Program-made: the position numbers and the translations under genes | In this document: positions 8,693 through 17,713 of the stretch, piece by piece | Layout of the letters: the number at the start of each line of letters is the position of its first letter | How positions within the stretch are numbered: the first letter of the stretch is position 1 | Notes under the pieces: model-generated | Seen by the model: the letters and a program-made list of their open reading frames with translations, nothing else | Told to the model about the DNA's origin: nothing | Databases searched by the model: none | DNA from: JANJTB01 sp032027125 | GTDB lineage: Bacteria > Bacteroidota > Ignavibacteria > Kapaibacteriales > UBA2268 | Direction: 5' to 3' | DNA length: 64,000 nt | Assembly (NCBI GenBank): GCA_032027125.1 | Contig: JAVSMQ010000001.1 | Span: forward strand, 3,644,198 to 3,708,197

Positions 8693-11600
8693 ATGACACT
8701 TGTTTCGAGTTTTCTGAATAGAAGTAAGTATTTATTGTTAGCCATGATTATGATTTTGTTGGCTGGCAATGAATTATACTCGCAATCATGGGTCGCAGAA
8801 GCCCAACAGGACGGATTTATAATTAAAAAGGTTGTCAGCGACACTACTGTTGCTACTGGTCAGCCATTTAGTTATACAGTCTATTTTACCATACCGGCCG
8901 GTGCTACAAATGTAACAATAACCGACCAGCTGCCAAATTCGTTAATGTTTTTAGGGCAGTCTGTAACTTCAGCCTGCGGTACACCAACAATTACTGCACC
9001 TGCTTTGAATGCAATGGGCGGCACATTTTCTGTAAACTGGTCCAGTTTACCCGGTGGATGTACAGGCTCATTTACAGTAACAGTTGCATTCCCGAACGGA
9101 GTTACATGTCCGGGCACTTCAGCAAGAAACAGAGTTTGTCTTGCCGGAACTTTAGCAGGAAAAAATTATGATATTTGTACACCTTTTGTTACAACTGCAG
9201 CAACTGCCGTTAACCCCTGGGGTATAAATAAATATCCTATCGGAGTAGCATGGCAGGGTGGAACTTGTCAGTATCTATCAGCAAGTGATACAATTACATG
9301 GCAGGTTTGTGTTTACAAAAATGTCGGTCTGACCGGTCAGCTCAATCTTGTAAGCGGTTTGGTTACCGATACTTTACCGACCGGTGCAGTGCTATTGAGT
9401 TCTACTTGCAGTGCAGTCCAAACAGGCAATATTATTACATGGAATGTCGGAAATATGAATGCTGACCAGATGTACAATTCTGTTTGTTGTCAGTTTGTAG
9501 TCTATTATCCGCCGGCTCTGTTTCCAAACGGTTCGCAAATTACTAATCAGGCGACACTTAGCGGAAGTCTTGGCAGTCCAAATCAACCATGTAGTAATTT
9601 CTCTATACAAAGCAATAAACCATGCGTCGAGAAAAAATCAATTACAAGCGGCTCAGTAAGCAAATGGGTTTATACTAACCGTCAGCCGGGTTGTGACGGT
9701 CAGTATTTGATTTATATATGCAATACCGGAACAACTCCAATTACAGTTAGTGCATTGGATACTCTGCCGACACAATTATCTAATTTTGCTATTGGAGGTA
9801 CATGGAATTTATCTGCTGTTATTACAGGCGGAATAGCATCCATTACCGGAACTTTAGCTCCGGGTCAGTGCGGTTATGTTTTTGTATCATTTACTATACC
9901 GCAAAGTGCTGTGGTAGGTTCTACAATCACAAATTGTGTCACATTATTACTTGGCTCAGGGCAGCCGACAAGAACATGTGTTTCATTTGTTGTTGATACC
10001 CCTGCTCCTAAGCCATGTTTATGGAAAGAAGTTTGTAATAAACTTACCAGCTATACTCCGGGTTCGATTTTCCGCTACAGACTGAGAATACAGAATATTG
10101 GCGGAATGCCTATAATCGGTGCTTCTATTACCGATGTTCTGAATCCGAATCTTGAATATGTCGGTAATCCTTCTTACTATACCAGCAACACCTGGAATAC
10201 TCCTTGTACAACTACTCCTGCGAATCCATGGACAGGTGTAAGTTTGTCATATAATTCCGGAACTAATACAATTACTGCACTTCTGGATACAATTCCGGCT
10301 ACCTGTCAGAATTTATTCTATGCAAATTGCGGTATGTATGGTACCGGAGGAGTTCCTTACTACTACATCGAAATGGATGTTAAGGTTAGAGATACTTCTG
10401 CTCTCGGTAACGTTCCGAACAGCTTTGATTTAACAGGCGGTACACTCGGTACTACTGTTAATACATCAAATACCGAATATATTCTGGTTACCGGTGTAGT
10501 TGGCTACAATCTGCAAAAAGGTGTAAAAAAGCCTGCTGATACTAATTATGGAACAAGTATATCTACAACTGCCGGAGGCACAGTTAATTACCGTTTGAAA
10601 ATGAATTCATCCGGTACCGCTGCTCTTCGTCATGTAACATTTGTAGATTTACTGCCTCGTGATGCAGGTGCAGGTGATTCGAAAATTCTAATGGGCTGCG
10701 GCTCCCGAGGCAGTCAATACGATATACCGTTCAGCAGCTTTACGACTGCGACGCCGACGGTTGCATCTTTCTGGAATAATGCGGCGGTTGGTGTTTTGGC
10801 AAATGTAAACGGATGGACTCCGACTGGTGCTCCGGGTGCGTCGTTTACAATTGGCTGCGGTGCATCAGGCTCCTGGACTTCAGCAGCATGGGCTCTGAAC
10901 CAGAAAAACCTTGGAGCATACTTCGGTTCAAACGCTATAGGAGTTGGAGGTGCGACTATTGATTTCTCAGGCACAGTATCCGCGGCAGCCAAGCCAAAGG
11001 AAAATGCCTGCAATACGTTTGCTGTAAGCGGATGGACTAAACATTTGATTCAAAGTAGTATTCCTACTTTCACAATTGCAGGACAGCTCGAATCGCCGCT
11101 TGCGTGTGTAACTATTGATACAGTCGTTAAACCGAAACCTTGTATTGAGATGTTAAAATTTGATGTAAAATGTATCGGAAAGAATGCAGCCGGTCAGCCG
11201 CTTTACTCTATGGTTCTGACAGCAAACAGTTGCACTCCTGCTACTTTGCTAATTAGTTCACCTGACGGTACTTTCACTCCCGGCTCTTTCTCATTTGCTT
11301 CAAGTCCTTGGACAATGAGTACTACATTTACCTACACATCAGCTAATAATCCTATAAAGATTTATTACTCCCTGATTTGTAATAATGAAGTATGCCGCGA
11401 CAGCATTATGAGAGATTTACCCGAATGCCCGCATGAACCGCCGATTGATGAATGCTGCGCCAAATTCATTCATACTTTTGATAAACCTACTATTCAGACA
11501 AATAATTCAACAGGATTTGTCGGATTGAGCTTCCCGATGATTGCAGGACCTTCGCCAATCAAGAAATTCTCTGCAACTATCGTAAGCGCCCAGTTGCGTA

Positions 11601-13048
11601 AAGTATGCGGCTCAAGCACAGGTGCCTGGACTCGTATTTTCGGTGATATTACTGCCGGTAATTTAGTTGTAGCTCCGGCTGCCGGACCTCAGTTACTTGA
11701 TATATTCAGCCGTGAAGCAGTTTGGGGACCGGGCGAATGTATTGATTGGAACAAGGGTGCAAATGTTGGGCTGAAAATGATATTCCCTGCATTCAGCGGT
11801 GGTTTCAAATGCAGAGATACATTGATGTTCAAGATTCGCTATTCATTCACAGACTGCGATTGCAATACCTGCGATACAGTGGTTTCTTACACCATAGTAA
11901 GAAGATGGACATTCCTGCCATGGGATACTGATATTAAAGATATCAACCTAAGTGCATTGAAAGGAAGATTGAGCAGGGAACGTGCTTTCCAAAGCGAAAA
12001 ACCGGCTTCGACAAGTCTTATTATGGACAATGCTGCAAAAGGTGATTTATGGATTATCAGTCCTGATGATGTTGAAAATAATGTAATAATCAAAGGTGCC
12101 GAGATTCGTTCGATGGAAGTTCCTTTGACTGCTCTTTCCAATGCAGGTAATCAGGGAATCATTCAGGGCGACGTTGCTTATATTTCATTAGATATCAGCA
12201 GGGGACAGTCATCTGCGGTTAATTTGACATTCGAGAATAAAGTTCCTAAGATGCAGTTCGCGGTTATCGTTAGATTTACTTATACAATAGTCGGCAATGA
12301 CGAGATATTCTATACCGACCCGATTGAATTCCAGGCACGTGTACCCGGGGCAAGTCCTGATATTATGGATATTGACCTGCCGACACGCCCCGAAAAAGTC
12401 AAGACTTTCGCATTGTATTTCAATAATAAAAACGGATACAGTCAGAATGTTGCGGCAATCGGATTCAAACCTTCAGGTAGTATGAAAGTGCTGGCTGTCG
12501 GACCTCCGAATGCAGACGGCGAAAATACATTTATTATACCGCGTAAGCAGGATGACGGCACTTATATAGTGACAACTGCAGGCGAAGGTGTAATCGGCAT
12601 AGAGTCGCAGATATTGGTTAAACCGATATTTATAACTCTGTCCGGTGTCGAAGATGAAAATGCTTTACTTGAATTCAGTACTTATGATATTAATGCGGAA
12701 ATGGTCTCTGAAGGTACAATTGTACTGACCAATCCGATTTCAAAAGTGCCTGGGGGCGATGATGGCAATCCTAATTCAGGTATCACAATCCAGTCAATTG
12801 TACCTAATCCGGCAAGCGGGATTGTGACTGTGACATTCTCATCACAAAATCTGATTAGCGGCGGAAAAATAAGTGTCGTTGATGTTCTCGGTCGCGAGAT
12901 GACATCTCTGACAGGCAATTTGTCCGTAATTCAGCAGGGAGAGCATATTTATACAATAGATGTAAGCAGACTTACTGCCGGCATTTATTACATAACACTT
13001 CAAACTGCCGATTTCACCGTATCGAAACCATTTTCGATAGTCCGTTAA
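8693..13048 (+). CDS. Giant surface protein with DUF11-type repeats and T9SS sorting tail
   Basis: This 1451-residue exported protein has a signal peptide of about 30 residues (LLLAMIMILLAGNELYSQ). Several DUF11-like beta-sandwich domains follow, recognisable by the pattern of a TY/RL strand and then a TDxLPxxL or DVLNPNLEY loop (about residues 45-90, 210-240, 450-490, 610-650). It is rich in Cys, Gly, Thr and Pro. Residues about 1370-1451 form a type A T9SS C-terminal domain (SIVPNPASGIVTVTF, AGIYYITLQT, ending FSIVR). It is therefore expected on the cell surface or secreted, perhaps as an adhesin or matrix protein. It stands alone, with a terminator just downstream. Confidence 0.9.
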   Translation: MTLVSSFLNRSKYLLLAMIMILLAGNELYSQSWVAEAQQDGFIIKKVVSDTTVATGQPFSYTVYFTIPAGATNVTITDQLPNSLMFLGQSVTSACGTPTITAPALNAMGGTFSVNWSSLPGGCTGSFTVTVAFPNGVTCPGTSARNRVCLAGTLAGKNYDICTPFVTTAATAVNPWGINKYPIGVAWQGGTCQYLSASDTITWQVCVYKNVGLTGQLNLVSGLVTDTLPTGAVLLSSTCSAVQTGNIITWNVGNMNADQMYNSVCCQFVVYYPPALFPNGSQITNQATLSGSLGSPNQPCSNFSIQSNKPCVEKKSITSGSVSKWVYTNRQPGCDGQYLIYICNTGTTPITVSALDTLPTQLSNFAIGGTWNLSAVITGGIASITGTLAPGQCGYVFVSFTIPQSAVVGSTITNCVTLLLGSGQPTRTCVSFVVDTPAPKPCLWKEVCNKLTSYTPGSIFRYRLRIQNIGGMPIIGASITDVLNPNLEYVGNPSYYTSNTWNTPCTTTPANPWTGVSLSYNSGTNTITALLDTIPATCQNLFYANCGMYGTGGVPYYYIEMDVKVRDTSALGNVPNSFDLTGGTLGTTVNTSNTEYILVTGVVGYNLQKGVKKPADTNYGTSISTTAGGTVNYRLKMNSSGTAALRHVTFVDLLPRDAGAGDSKILMGCGSRGSQYDIPFSSFTTATPTVASFWNNAAVGVLANVNGWTPTGAPGASFTIGCGASGSWTSAAWALNQKNLGAYFGSNAIGVGGATIDFSGTVSAAAKPKENACNTFAVSGWTKHLIQSSIPTFTIAGQLESPLACVTIDTVVKPKPCIEMLKFDVKCIGKNAAGQPLYSMVLTANSCTPATLLISSPDGTFTPGSFSFASSPWTMSTTFTYTSANNPIKIYYSLICNNEVCRDSIMRDLPECPHEPPIDECCAKFIHTFDKPTIQTNNSTGFVGLSFPMIAGPSPIKKFSATIVSAQLRKVCGSSTGAWTRIFGDITAGNLVVAPAAGPQLLDIFSREAVWGPGECIDWNKGANVGLKMIFPAFSGGFKCRDTLMFKIRYSFTDCDCNTCDTVVSYTIVRRWTFLPWDTDIKDINLSALKGRLSRERAFQSEKPASTSLIMDNAAKGDLWIISPDDVENNVIIKGAEIRSMEVPLTALSNAGNQGIIQGDVAYISLDISRGQSSAVNLTFENKVPKMQFAVIVRFTYTIVGNDEIFYTDPIEFQARVPGASPDIMDIDLPTRPEKVKTFALYFNNKNGYSQNVAAIGFKPSGSMKVLAVGPPNADGENTFIIPRKQDDGTYIVTTAGEGVIGIESQILVKPIFITLSGVEDENALLEFSTYDINAEMVSEGTIVLTNPISKVPGGDDGNPNSGITIQSIVPNPASGIVTVTFSSQNLISGGKISVVDVLGREMTSLTGNLSVIQQGEHIYTIDVSRLTAGIYYITLQTADFTVSKPFSIVR

Positions 13049-13069
13049 CATTTTGATGCTTTAAATTAT

Positions 13070-13103
13070 AAGCCGTCCGGTAGCAATATCTGGCGGCTTT
13101 TTT
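13070..13103 (+). terminator. Terminator after the surface-protein gene
   Basis: AAGCCGTC and GGCGGCTT form an 8-bp stem (one wobble), followed by TTTTTT. It lies 22 bp after the stop codon. Confidence 0.85.
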
Positions 13104-13192
13104 AATGGGGGAGAGTGCTATTGATTTCATAGAAATAATACCACATATTTTCAGAATGAAAACTCCAGTAACAAGGCAGAACAAATGAAACC

Positions 13193-13225
13193 AACTCCGA
13201 AGGAGTGACATTGTTATAGAAAAAT
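13193..13225 (+). repeat. CGAAGGAGTGACATTG-type intergenic repeat fragment
   Basis: The string CTCCGAAGGAGTGACATTG followed by TTATAGAAAAAT resembles a dispersed element I associate with intergenic DNA in Bacteroidota and Ignavibacteria genomes. Only one copy is in this window, so the call rests on recollection. Confidence 0.3.
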
Positions 13226-13256
13226 ACACAGCACGACGGAAACCATAATCCTTTTC

Positions 13257-13289
13257 AATCTTCCGAAGTTTTCAAAACTTCGGAAGATT
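13257..13289. repeat. Perfect 16-bp inverted repeat (CTTCCGAAG palindrome)
   Basis: Two 16-bp arms (AATCTTCCGAAGTTTT and its complement) are separated by a single C. It has no T-run and sits away from gene ends. It looks like a REP-type palindrome. Confidence 0.7.
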
Positions 13290-13391
13290 TATATATTCAG
13301 GTAGAAAAATTAAATCACATATCTGTTTTATTCCTTTACAAAATATAACTATATTTGTAAAGTAAAATTATTCAATCTGTCAGAAAAAAAT

Positions 13392-13514
13392 ATGAATCAA
13401 TTAATCTTGGGTGACTGCCTCGAAGTTATGAAGAAAATGGACCGCCTCGTTTGCGACCTCTACGAACTGACAGAAGACGAGATTAAAGTTGTAAATGGAG
13501 TGAAGGAATTATGA
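13392..13514 (+). pseudogene. Restriction-modification gene scar, 40 codons
   Basis: The first 16 codons (MNQLILGDCLEVMKKM) look like the amino end of a site-specific DNA methyltransferase just before its catalytic DPPY region. The next 24 codons (DRLVCDLYELTEDEIKVVNG) look like the carboxyl end of a type IIG/Eco57I-like enzyme (LVYELYGLTEEEIKIV pattern). The two are joined in frame with everything between missing, so this is probably a deletion fusion rather than a working gene. It ends 131 bp upstream of the Argonaute operon. Confidence 0.55.
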
Positions 13515-13538
13515 ATAATAAGATTAATAGATTAATTT

Positions 13539-13570
13539 TTGATTTTTAAAGTAAATTTTGTGTAAATTTG
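13539..13570 (+). promoter_or_regulatory. Bacteroidota-type promoter for the DUF4062-APAZ / pAgo operon
   Basis: TTG at 13539-13541, a 21-bp spacer and TAAATTTG at 13563-13570 match the TTG-N19..21-TAnnTTTG consensus. It lies about 76 bp before the effector start. Confidence 0.55.
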
Positions 13571-13645
13571 TAGTGTCTTAAAATTTAAAGTTTTTATTAA
13601 ATATTCTTTTTTAAATAAATGCTCGAAATATAATTAATAAGTATT

Positions 13646-15034
13646 ATGTTAATATCTAAGCTTAAAGTTTTCATAAGTAGTACGATCAAAGATTTACCAA
13701 GTGAACGAAAAGCTGCATTGAATGCTATTGAAAATACTGGTTGTATACCTATAATGTCAGAATTTACAATTGAAGCACAAAATACAGATTCTATTACTAC
13801 ATGCCTGAATAAAGTGTGTGAATCAGATATATATGTTTTAATTTTAGGTGGTAAATATGGTTGGCAACCTGAGAATTGTGAATCAATAACAGAGCTAGAA
13901 TATAAGAAAGCTTTACAATGCAATTTATCTATTTATGTTTTTAATACAACTTATCAAAAAGAAGATTTACAAAAAGATTTTGCCTCTAGAGTAGAAGAAA
14001 AATTTTTTCGTAAAATAGTAAATGATGCATTCGAACTTCAAGTTGAAATAGAAAAATCTCTGAAAGTTGAGATTGAGAAAAAACAGAATGAGAATTTTTC
14101 AAAAACAGAATTTGTCTATTCTAATTTAGTAAAAATATCATTTCCACAAAAAATATTTCGTGCGCAATTAAATATTGAAAAAAATGAAATAAATGTTTAT
14201 AACAAAATAAAAGGATATTTCAAAAAAAATCCTTCATTGCATGACTATGCTGTTTCTGCCTTACACATGAAAAATATTTCCTTTCCACATGATTGGATTG
14301 TACAGGGTAAATCACTATTAACTTTCCATGATTTAAACGACCCACAAATCAAACTAAGAGAAATTGTTGAAATTGGTACAGTTGAAAAAATGTCTTGTGA
14401 TGAAGTTTATGAAACAAATGATGACGAAATGTTGAATTTTAAATATCTACTAAAAAAATGTTTAGAAGCTAAACTGTATAAATTAAAGGTTAAATGGATT
14501 AAAGATGAAGGACTATTTGCATTTTTGCCTATTAATAAAGATGAAAATGGATTGTGGTTATCAAGAAAAGAAACATGGTCGAAAATTAATAAAGCAACAA
14601 GAACTGTAGTGGACGTTAAACGGGATATAAAGGAAACTGATAAAATATTTAATATGAAATGTCTTAGTTTTCGTACACGATTCGAGTACATAGATGAAAT
14701 ATGGTATTTAGCAATTAAACCAGATTGGGTATTCTTATGGCCAAATCTTAAAATATCAGATTATGCAGTAAAAAATATCAAATGGCTTAAAATGAATGAA
14801 CGTAATATTCATGTATTTAATCATTTTAATTTTATACTTCACTTTCTTCAACCATCTATTTCAGAACCATTATTTGAAATGTATAAAGATTATCCTTTTT
14901 TAAGTTTTGGAAATATTGAAAAATTTAGTTTTGAACCTATAATTCCTGATGAAATATGGATAAATCTTGAATCAAAACAAAATATAAAAAAATTAATTGA
15001 TAATTCAGGTAACGTAGATATGTTTAATTCATGA
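13646..15034 (+). CDS. DUF4062-APAZ effector subunit of a short-Argonaute system
   Basis: This is a 462-residue protein. Residues 5-100 form a DUF4062 domain, a TIR-like fold: KVFISSTIKDLPSER (Ser11-Ser12-Thr13), SDIYVLILGGKYGW, then SITELEYKKAL with Glu83 and Glu85 where TIR NADases carry their catalytic glutamate. A helical linker covers about 105-160. Residues about 165-440 match the APAZ pattern, ending RTRFEYIDEIWYLAIKP and IKWLKMNERNIHV. APAZ replaces the N-PAZ half missing from short Argonautes and carries the toxic effector. The stop overlaps the pAgo start (ATGA), so the two are coupled. DUF4062 in place of TIR, SIR2 or a nuclease is the unusual point; the NAD-depletion role is inference. 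It is more AT-rich than its neighbours, which suggests transfer. Confidence 0.85.
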   Translation: MLISKLKVFISSTIKDLPSERKAALNAIENTGCIPIMSEFTIEAQNTDSITTCLNKVCESDIYVLILGGKYGWQPENCESITELEYKKALQCNLSIYVFNTTYQKEDLQKDFASRVEEKFFRKIVNDAFELQVEIEKSLKVEIEKKQNENFSKTEFVYSNLVKISFPQKIFRAQLNIEKNEINVYNKIKGYFKKNPSLHDYAVSALHMKNISFPHDWIVQGKSLLTFHDLNDPQIKLREIVEIGTVEKMSCDEVYETNDDEMLNFKYLLKKCLEAKLYKLKVKWIKDEGLFAFLPINKDENGLWLSRKETWSKINKATRTVVDVKRDIKETDKIFNMKCLSFRTRFEYIDEIWYLAIKPDWVFLWPNLKISDYAVKNIKWLKMNERNIHVFNHFNFILHFLQPSISEPLFEMYKDYPFLSFGNIEKFSFEPIIPDEIWINLESKQNIKKLIDNSGNVDMFNS

Positions 15035-16455
15035 AAGTAGATTTTATACAAGAGCCAGAGCTAATTTTTGGAAAAGGTAAAGATATTTGCCCTAGACAAG
15101 GAATTGCTAATTATAATGTTTATGATACTATTCAAAATGCTCGAAAAGATCAACTTTTGATTGGCATGGTAGGAATTGAAGAAGATATTGAAAACCTTAA
15201 AATTTTGATAAATAGATTTGAAAGTTTTATACCATCGAATCCTCAAGGTAAACAAAAAGATCTTTTCAAATCATTTCCAGGATTTAATCAAAATCAAGGT
15301 TTTTGTGCAAAATTTATTTATGATACAAACTTTGATAGGATTTTATCACTTAATGATATCAAAACTGTTTTAAGTGAAAATAATCATGAAATAAAAATTT
15401 CAAAAGCTGTTGAGTTGTTTTCTGAGAATATTAAATTTTTATCTGATATAAAAAATTGTGATGTTGTTATTTGTGTAATACCTAAATCATTTGAAGGTAA
15501 AATAGTTTTAGAAAATAAAATTGATGAACCTATTGAAATTACTTCTGAAGATATTGAAGATTTTGAAATTGAAATAAATTTTAGAAGAGCTTTAAAAGCA
15601 AAAGCAATGCAATACAATACACCTATCCAATTAATTAGAGAATATGTTTTACATGATAGTAAGAAATCACAAGATGCAGCAACAAAAGCGTGGAACTTTT
15701 GTACAGCTTTGTATTATAAAGGTCTTCAAACTATCCCATGGAAATTAGATATTGATGAAAATCGGCCAAAGGTATGTTATATTGGAATTGGATTTTATAA
15801 AAGTAGAGATAAAAAAACAACTCAAACAAGTTTAGCACAAATTTTTAATGAGAATGGGAAAGGTGTTATTCTAAGAGGAACACCCGTTTTGGAAGATAAG
15901 GATGATAAAAAACCACATTTAACATATGAACAATCATATAATCTACTTAAGGATACTTTGCAAAAGTATAAATTTGTTCTAGGAACCATGCCAGGAAGAG
16001 TAGTACTTCATAAAACTTCCAAATATTATATGGATGAATTAGATGGATTTGAACAAGCTATGTTAGATTTAGGTATTTCAGAACACGATATAGTCTCAAT
16101 TTCGGAAACCGAATTAAGATTTTTCAGAAATGCTCAATATCCAATTGTGAGAGGAGCAATATTTTCTTTATCAGAAAATCGACATATCCTTTATACAAGA
16201 GGTTCTGTCCATTATTATCAGACATATCCGGGTATGTATATCCCTGCACCATTAGAAATAAAAATAGTAAAAAGAGTTTCTTCAATAAAAACTGTTTGCA
16301 AAGAAATACTTGGATTAACTAAAATGAATTGGAATAATACTCAATTTGATAATAAATATCCAATTACTATTGGTTGTGCTAGAAAAGTTGGTGAAATTAT
16401 GAAATATCTAAATGAAAATGAAGCACCAAAAGAATCCTATGCTTTTTATATGTAA
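15031..16455 (+). CDS. Short prokaryotic Argonaute (MID-PIWI, catalytically inactive)
   Basis: At 474 aa it is the length of short pAgos, which lack N and PAZ domains. The N-terminal block LIFGKGKDICPRQGI is typical. The MID part shows FRRALKAKAMQY...TPIQLIREY (Lys189/191, Gln200), expected to hold the guide 5' phosphate. The PIWI domain starts near 245 (PKVCYIGIGFYKS). Position 254 is Gly where slicers have the first Asp, and VVLHKTS has Thr329 in place of the HRD aspartate, so target cleavage is not expected. The end reads TKMNWNNTQF...PITIGCARKVG, as in SPARTA/SPARSA pAgos. It should act as guide-RNA sensor for the overlapping APAZ effector. Confidence 0.88.
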   Translation: MKVDFIQEPELIFGKGKDICPRQGIANYNVYDTIQNARKDQLLIGMVGIEEDIENLKILINRFESFIPSNPQGKQKDLFKSFPGFNQNQGFCAKFIYDTNFDRILSLNDIKTVLSENNHEIKISKAVELFSENIKFLSDIKNCDVVICVIPKSFEGKIVLENKIDEPIEITSEDIEDFEIEINFRRALKAKAMQYNTPIQLIREYVLHDSKKSQDAATKAWNFCTALYYKGLQTIPWKLDIDENRPKVCYIGIGFYKSRDKKTTQTSLAQIFNENGKGVILRGTPVLEDKDDKKPHLTYEQSYNLLKDTLQKYKFVLGTMPGRVVLHKTSKYYMDELDGFEQAMLDLGISEHDIVSISETELRFFRNAQYPIVRGAIFSLSENRHILYTRGSVHYYQTYPGMYIPAPLEIKIVKRVSSIKTVCKEILGLTKMNWNNTQFDNKYPITIGCARKVGEIMKYLNENEAPKESYAFYM

Positions 16456-16534
16456 ATGAATAGCTTTTACAAATATAATTTAATTTTCGGACAACCAGAT
16501 ACTATAGGTATTATTCTACAAATTCATTTATATT

Positions 16535-16565
16535 GCAAAAGCCTCAATCCAAATAATTGGGGCTT
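16535..16565. terminator. Hairpin between convergent pAgo and CDF genes
   Basis: AAGCCTCAAT and ATTGGGGCTT form a 10-bp stem with one wobble. The T-run is clearer on the minus strand (CTTTTGC). It could serve both convergent genes. Confidence 0.5.
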
Positions 16566-16673
16566 CACCCTTCCTCATAATAATGTGGTAATAATTTACC
16601 GATTTCGCTCTTTTTCCGGTCCTGCTTTTTTCAAATCTAAAAAAAAGGGCGTGTGGAAAAATGATAATATTTG

Positions 16674-17564
16674 CTACTCATCCATTTCGGATTCATAAGG
16701 CTCAACATGAATCAATACATTTGCTATGTCGGGAAATTCTTTCATTAAGGAAAGTTTAAGTCTGTGAGCAATTGAGTGTCCTGCCTTTACGGATTCTTTT
16801 GAGTCAACTTCAATATGCAGGTCAACAAGATAATTCATACCGGCTTTGCGAACCAAACACTTTTCAGTTCCCAATACACCATCAACAGTCAGGGCTGCTT
16901 TGCGGATTTCCTCAATCAGCGAGTCGTATAGATGCTCATCCATTACCTCGCCCAAAGCAGGTCTGAAAATCAGGAAGCTGTTGTATAGAATCACAAATGA
17001 TGCAGTCAATGCAGCCCAGTCATCAGCGTTTTCATACCCTTTGCCAAGTATAAGTGCCAGCGATATTCCAATAAAAGCTGCAAGTGAGGTTATAGCATCG
17101 CTGCGGTGATGCCATGCGTCGGCTTTCAATGAAGTGCTGTTAGTTTGCTTACTCCTGCTCAGAACGATGCGGTAGAAAATTTCCTTTGTCAGAATTATCG
17201 CTCCTAATATGTATAAAGTATAAGGTTCGGGTAATTCATGCGGTGTTTGAATGTTAACTATGCTCTGGTAGCCGATTATTGCTGCAGCAGCAACTAAAAA
17301 ACCGACAACGATAAAGGTTACTAAGGGTTCGGCTTTTCCGTGTCCGTAAGGATGATTTTTGTCAGGAGGCATGCTTGAGTACTTTAAGCCTGCCAATACA
17401 AGTGTTGAGGAAACCACATCGCCTGTAGATTCGATTGCATCGGCAATGAGAGCAAAGGAATTTCCGAAATATCCGGTTATTCCCTTTAATATTGCCAGAG
17501 CGAGATTACCGAAAATACTGAAATAAGCAGCTTTGACAGCAATATGTTCCTTAGTTTTTATCAT
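16674..17564 (-). CDS. Cation diffusion facilitator transporter
   Basis: This 296-residue inner-membrane exporter of divalent metals (Zn, Fe, Mn or Co) uses proton antiport. Six membrane segments can be seen. The metal-site motifs are DAIESTGDVVSS in TM2, HPYGHGKAEPL in the loop after TM3, and DAWHHRSDAITS in TM5 (HxxxD). A cytoplasmic C-terminal domain of about 85 residues ends with histidines (VLIHVEPYE). The arrangement is closest to the FieF/CzcD-like set. The metal specificity cannot be read. It is a stand-alone gene. Confidence 0.93.
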   Translation of the reverse strand: MIKTKEHIAVKAAYFSIFGNLALAILKGITGYFGNSFALIADAIESTGDVVSSTLVLAGLKYSSMPPDKNHPYGHGKAEPLVTFIVVGFLVAAAAIIGYQSIVNIQTPHELPEPYTLYILGAIILTKEIFYRIVLSRSKQTNSTSLKADAWHHRSDAITSLAAFIGISLALILGKGYENADDWAALTASFVILYNSFLIFRPALGEVMDEHLYDSLIEEIRKAALTVDGVLGTEKCLVRKAGMNYLVDLHIEVDSKESVKAGHSIAHRLKLSLMKEFPDIANVLIHVEPYESEMDE

Positions 17565-17713
17565 AAAAAATCAATTTCATTCATGTTAAAAATTATATCA
17601 TCTATAATCAAAATTGATTACAAATTATTGTATATAATTGTGCACGGCAATAGTTCCGAAATGAGTATTATTCATTAAAATGTCAATCGCTTGTTACTGA
17701 TAAATAACCGCAA

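Noticed and set aside
13597..13923. 108-codon frame antisense to the DUF4062 gene
   Set aside because: It overlaps the strongly supported DUF4062 domain and has no domain or ribosome site.
16456..16698. 80-codon frame after the pAgo gene
   Set aside because: It contains the intergenic hairpin, overlaps the end of the CDF gene and shows no protein features.
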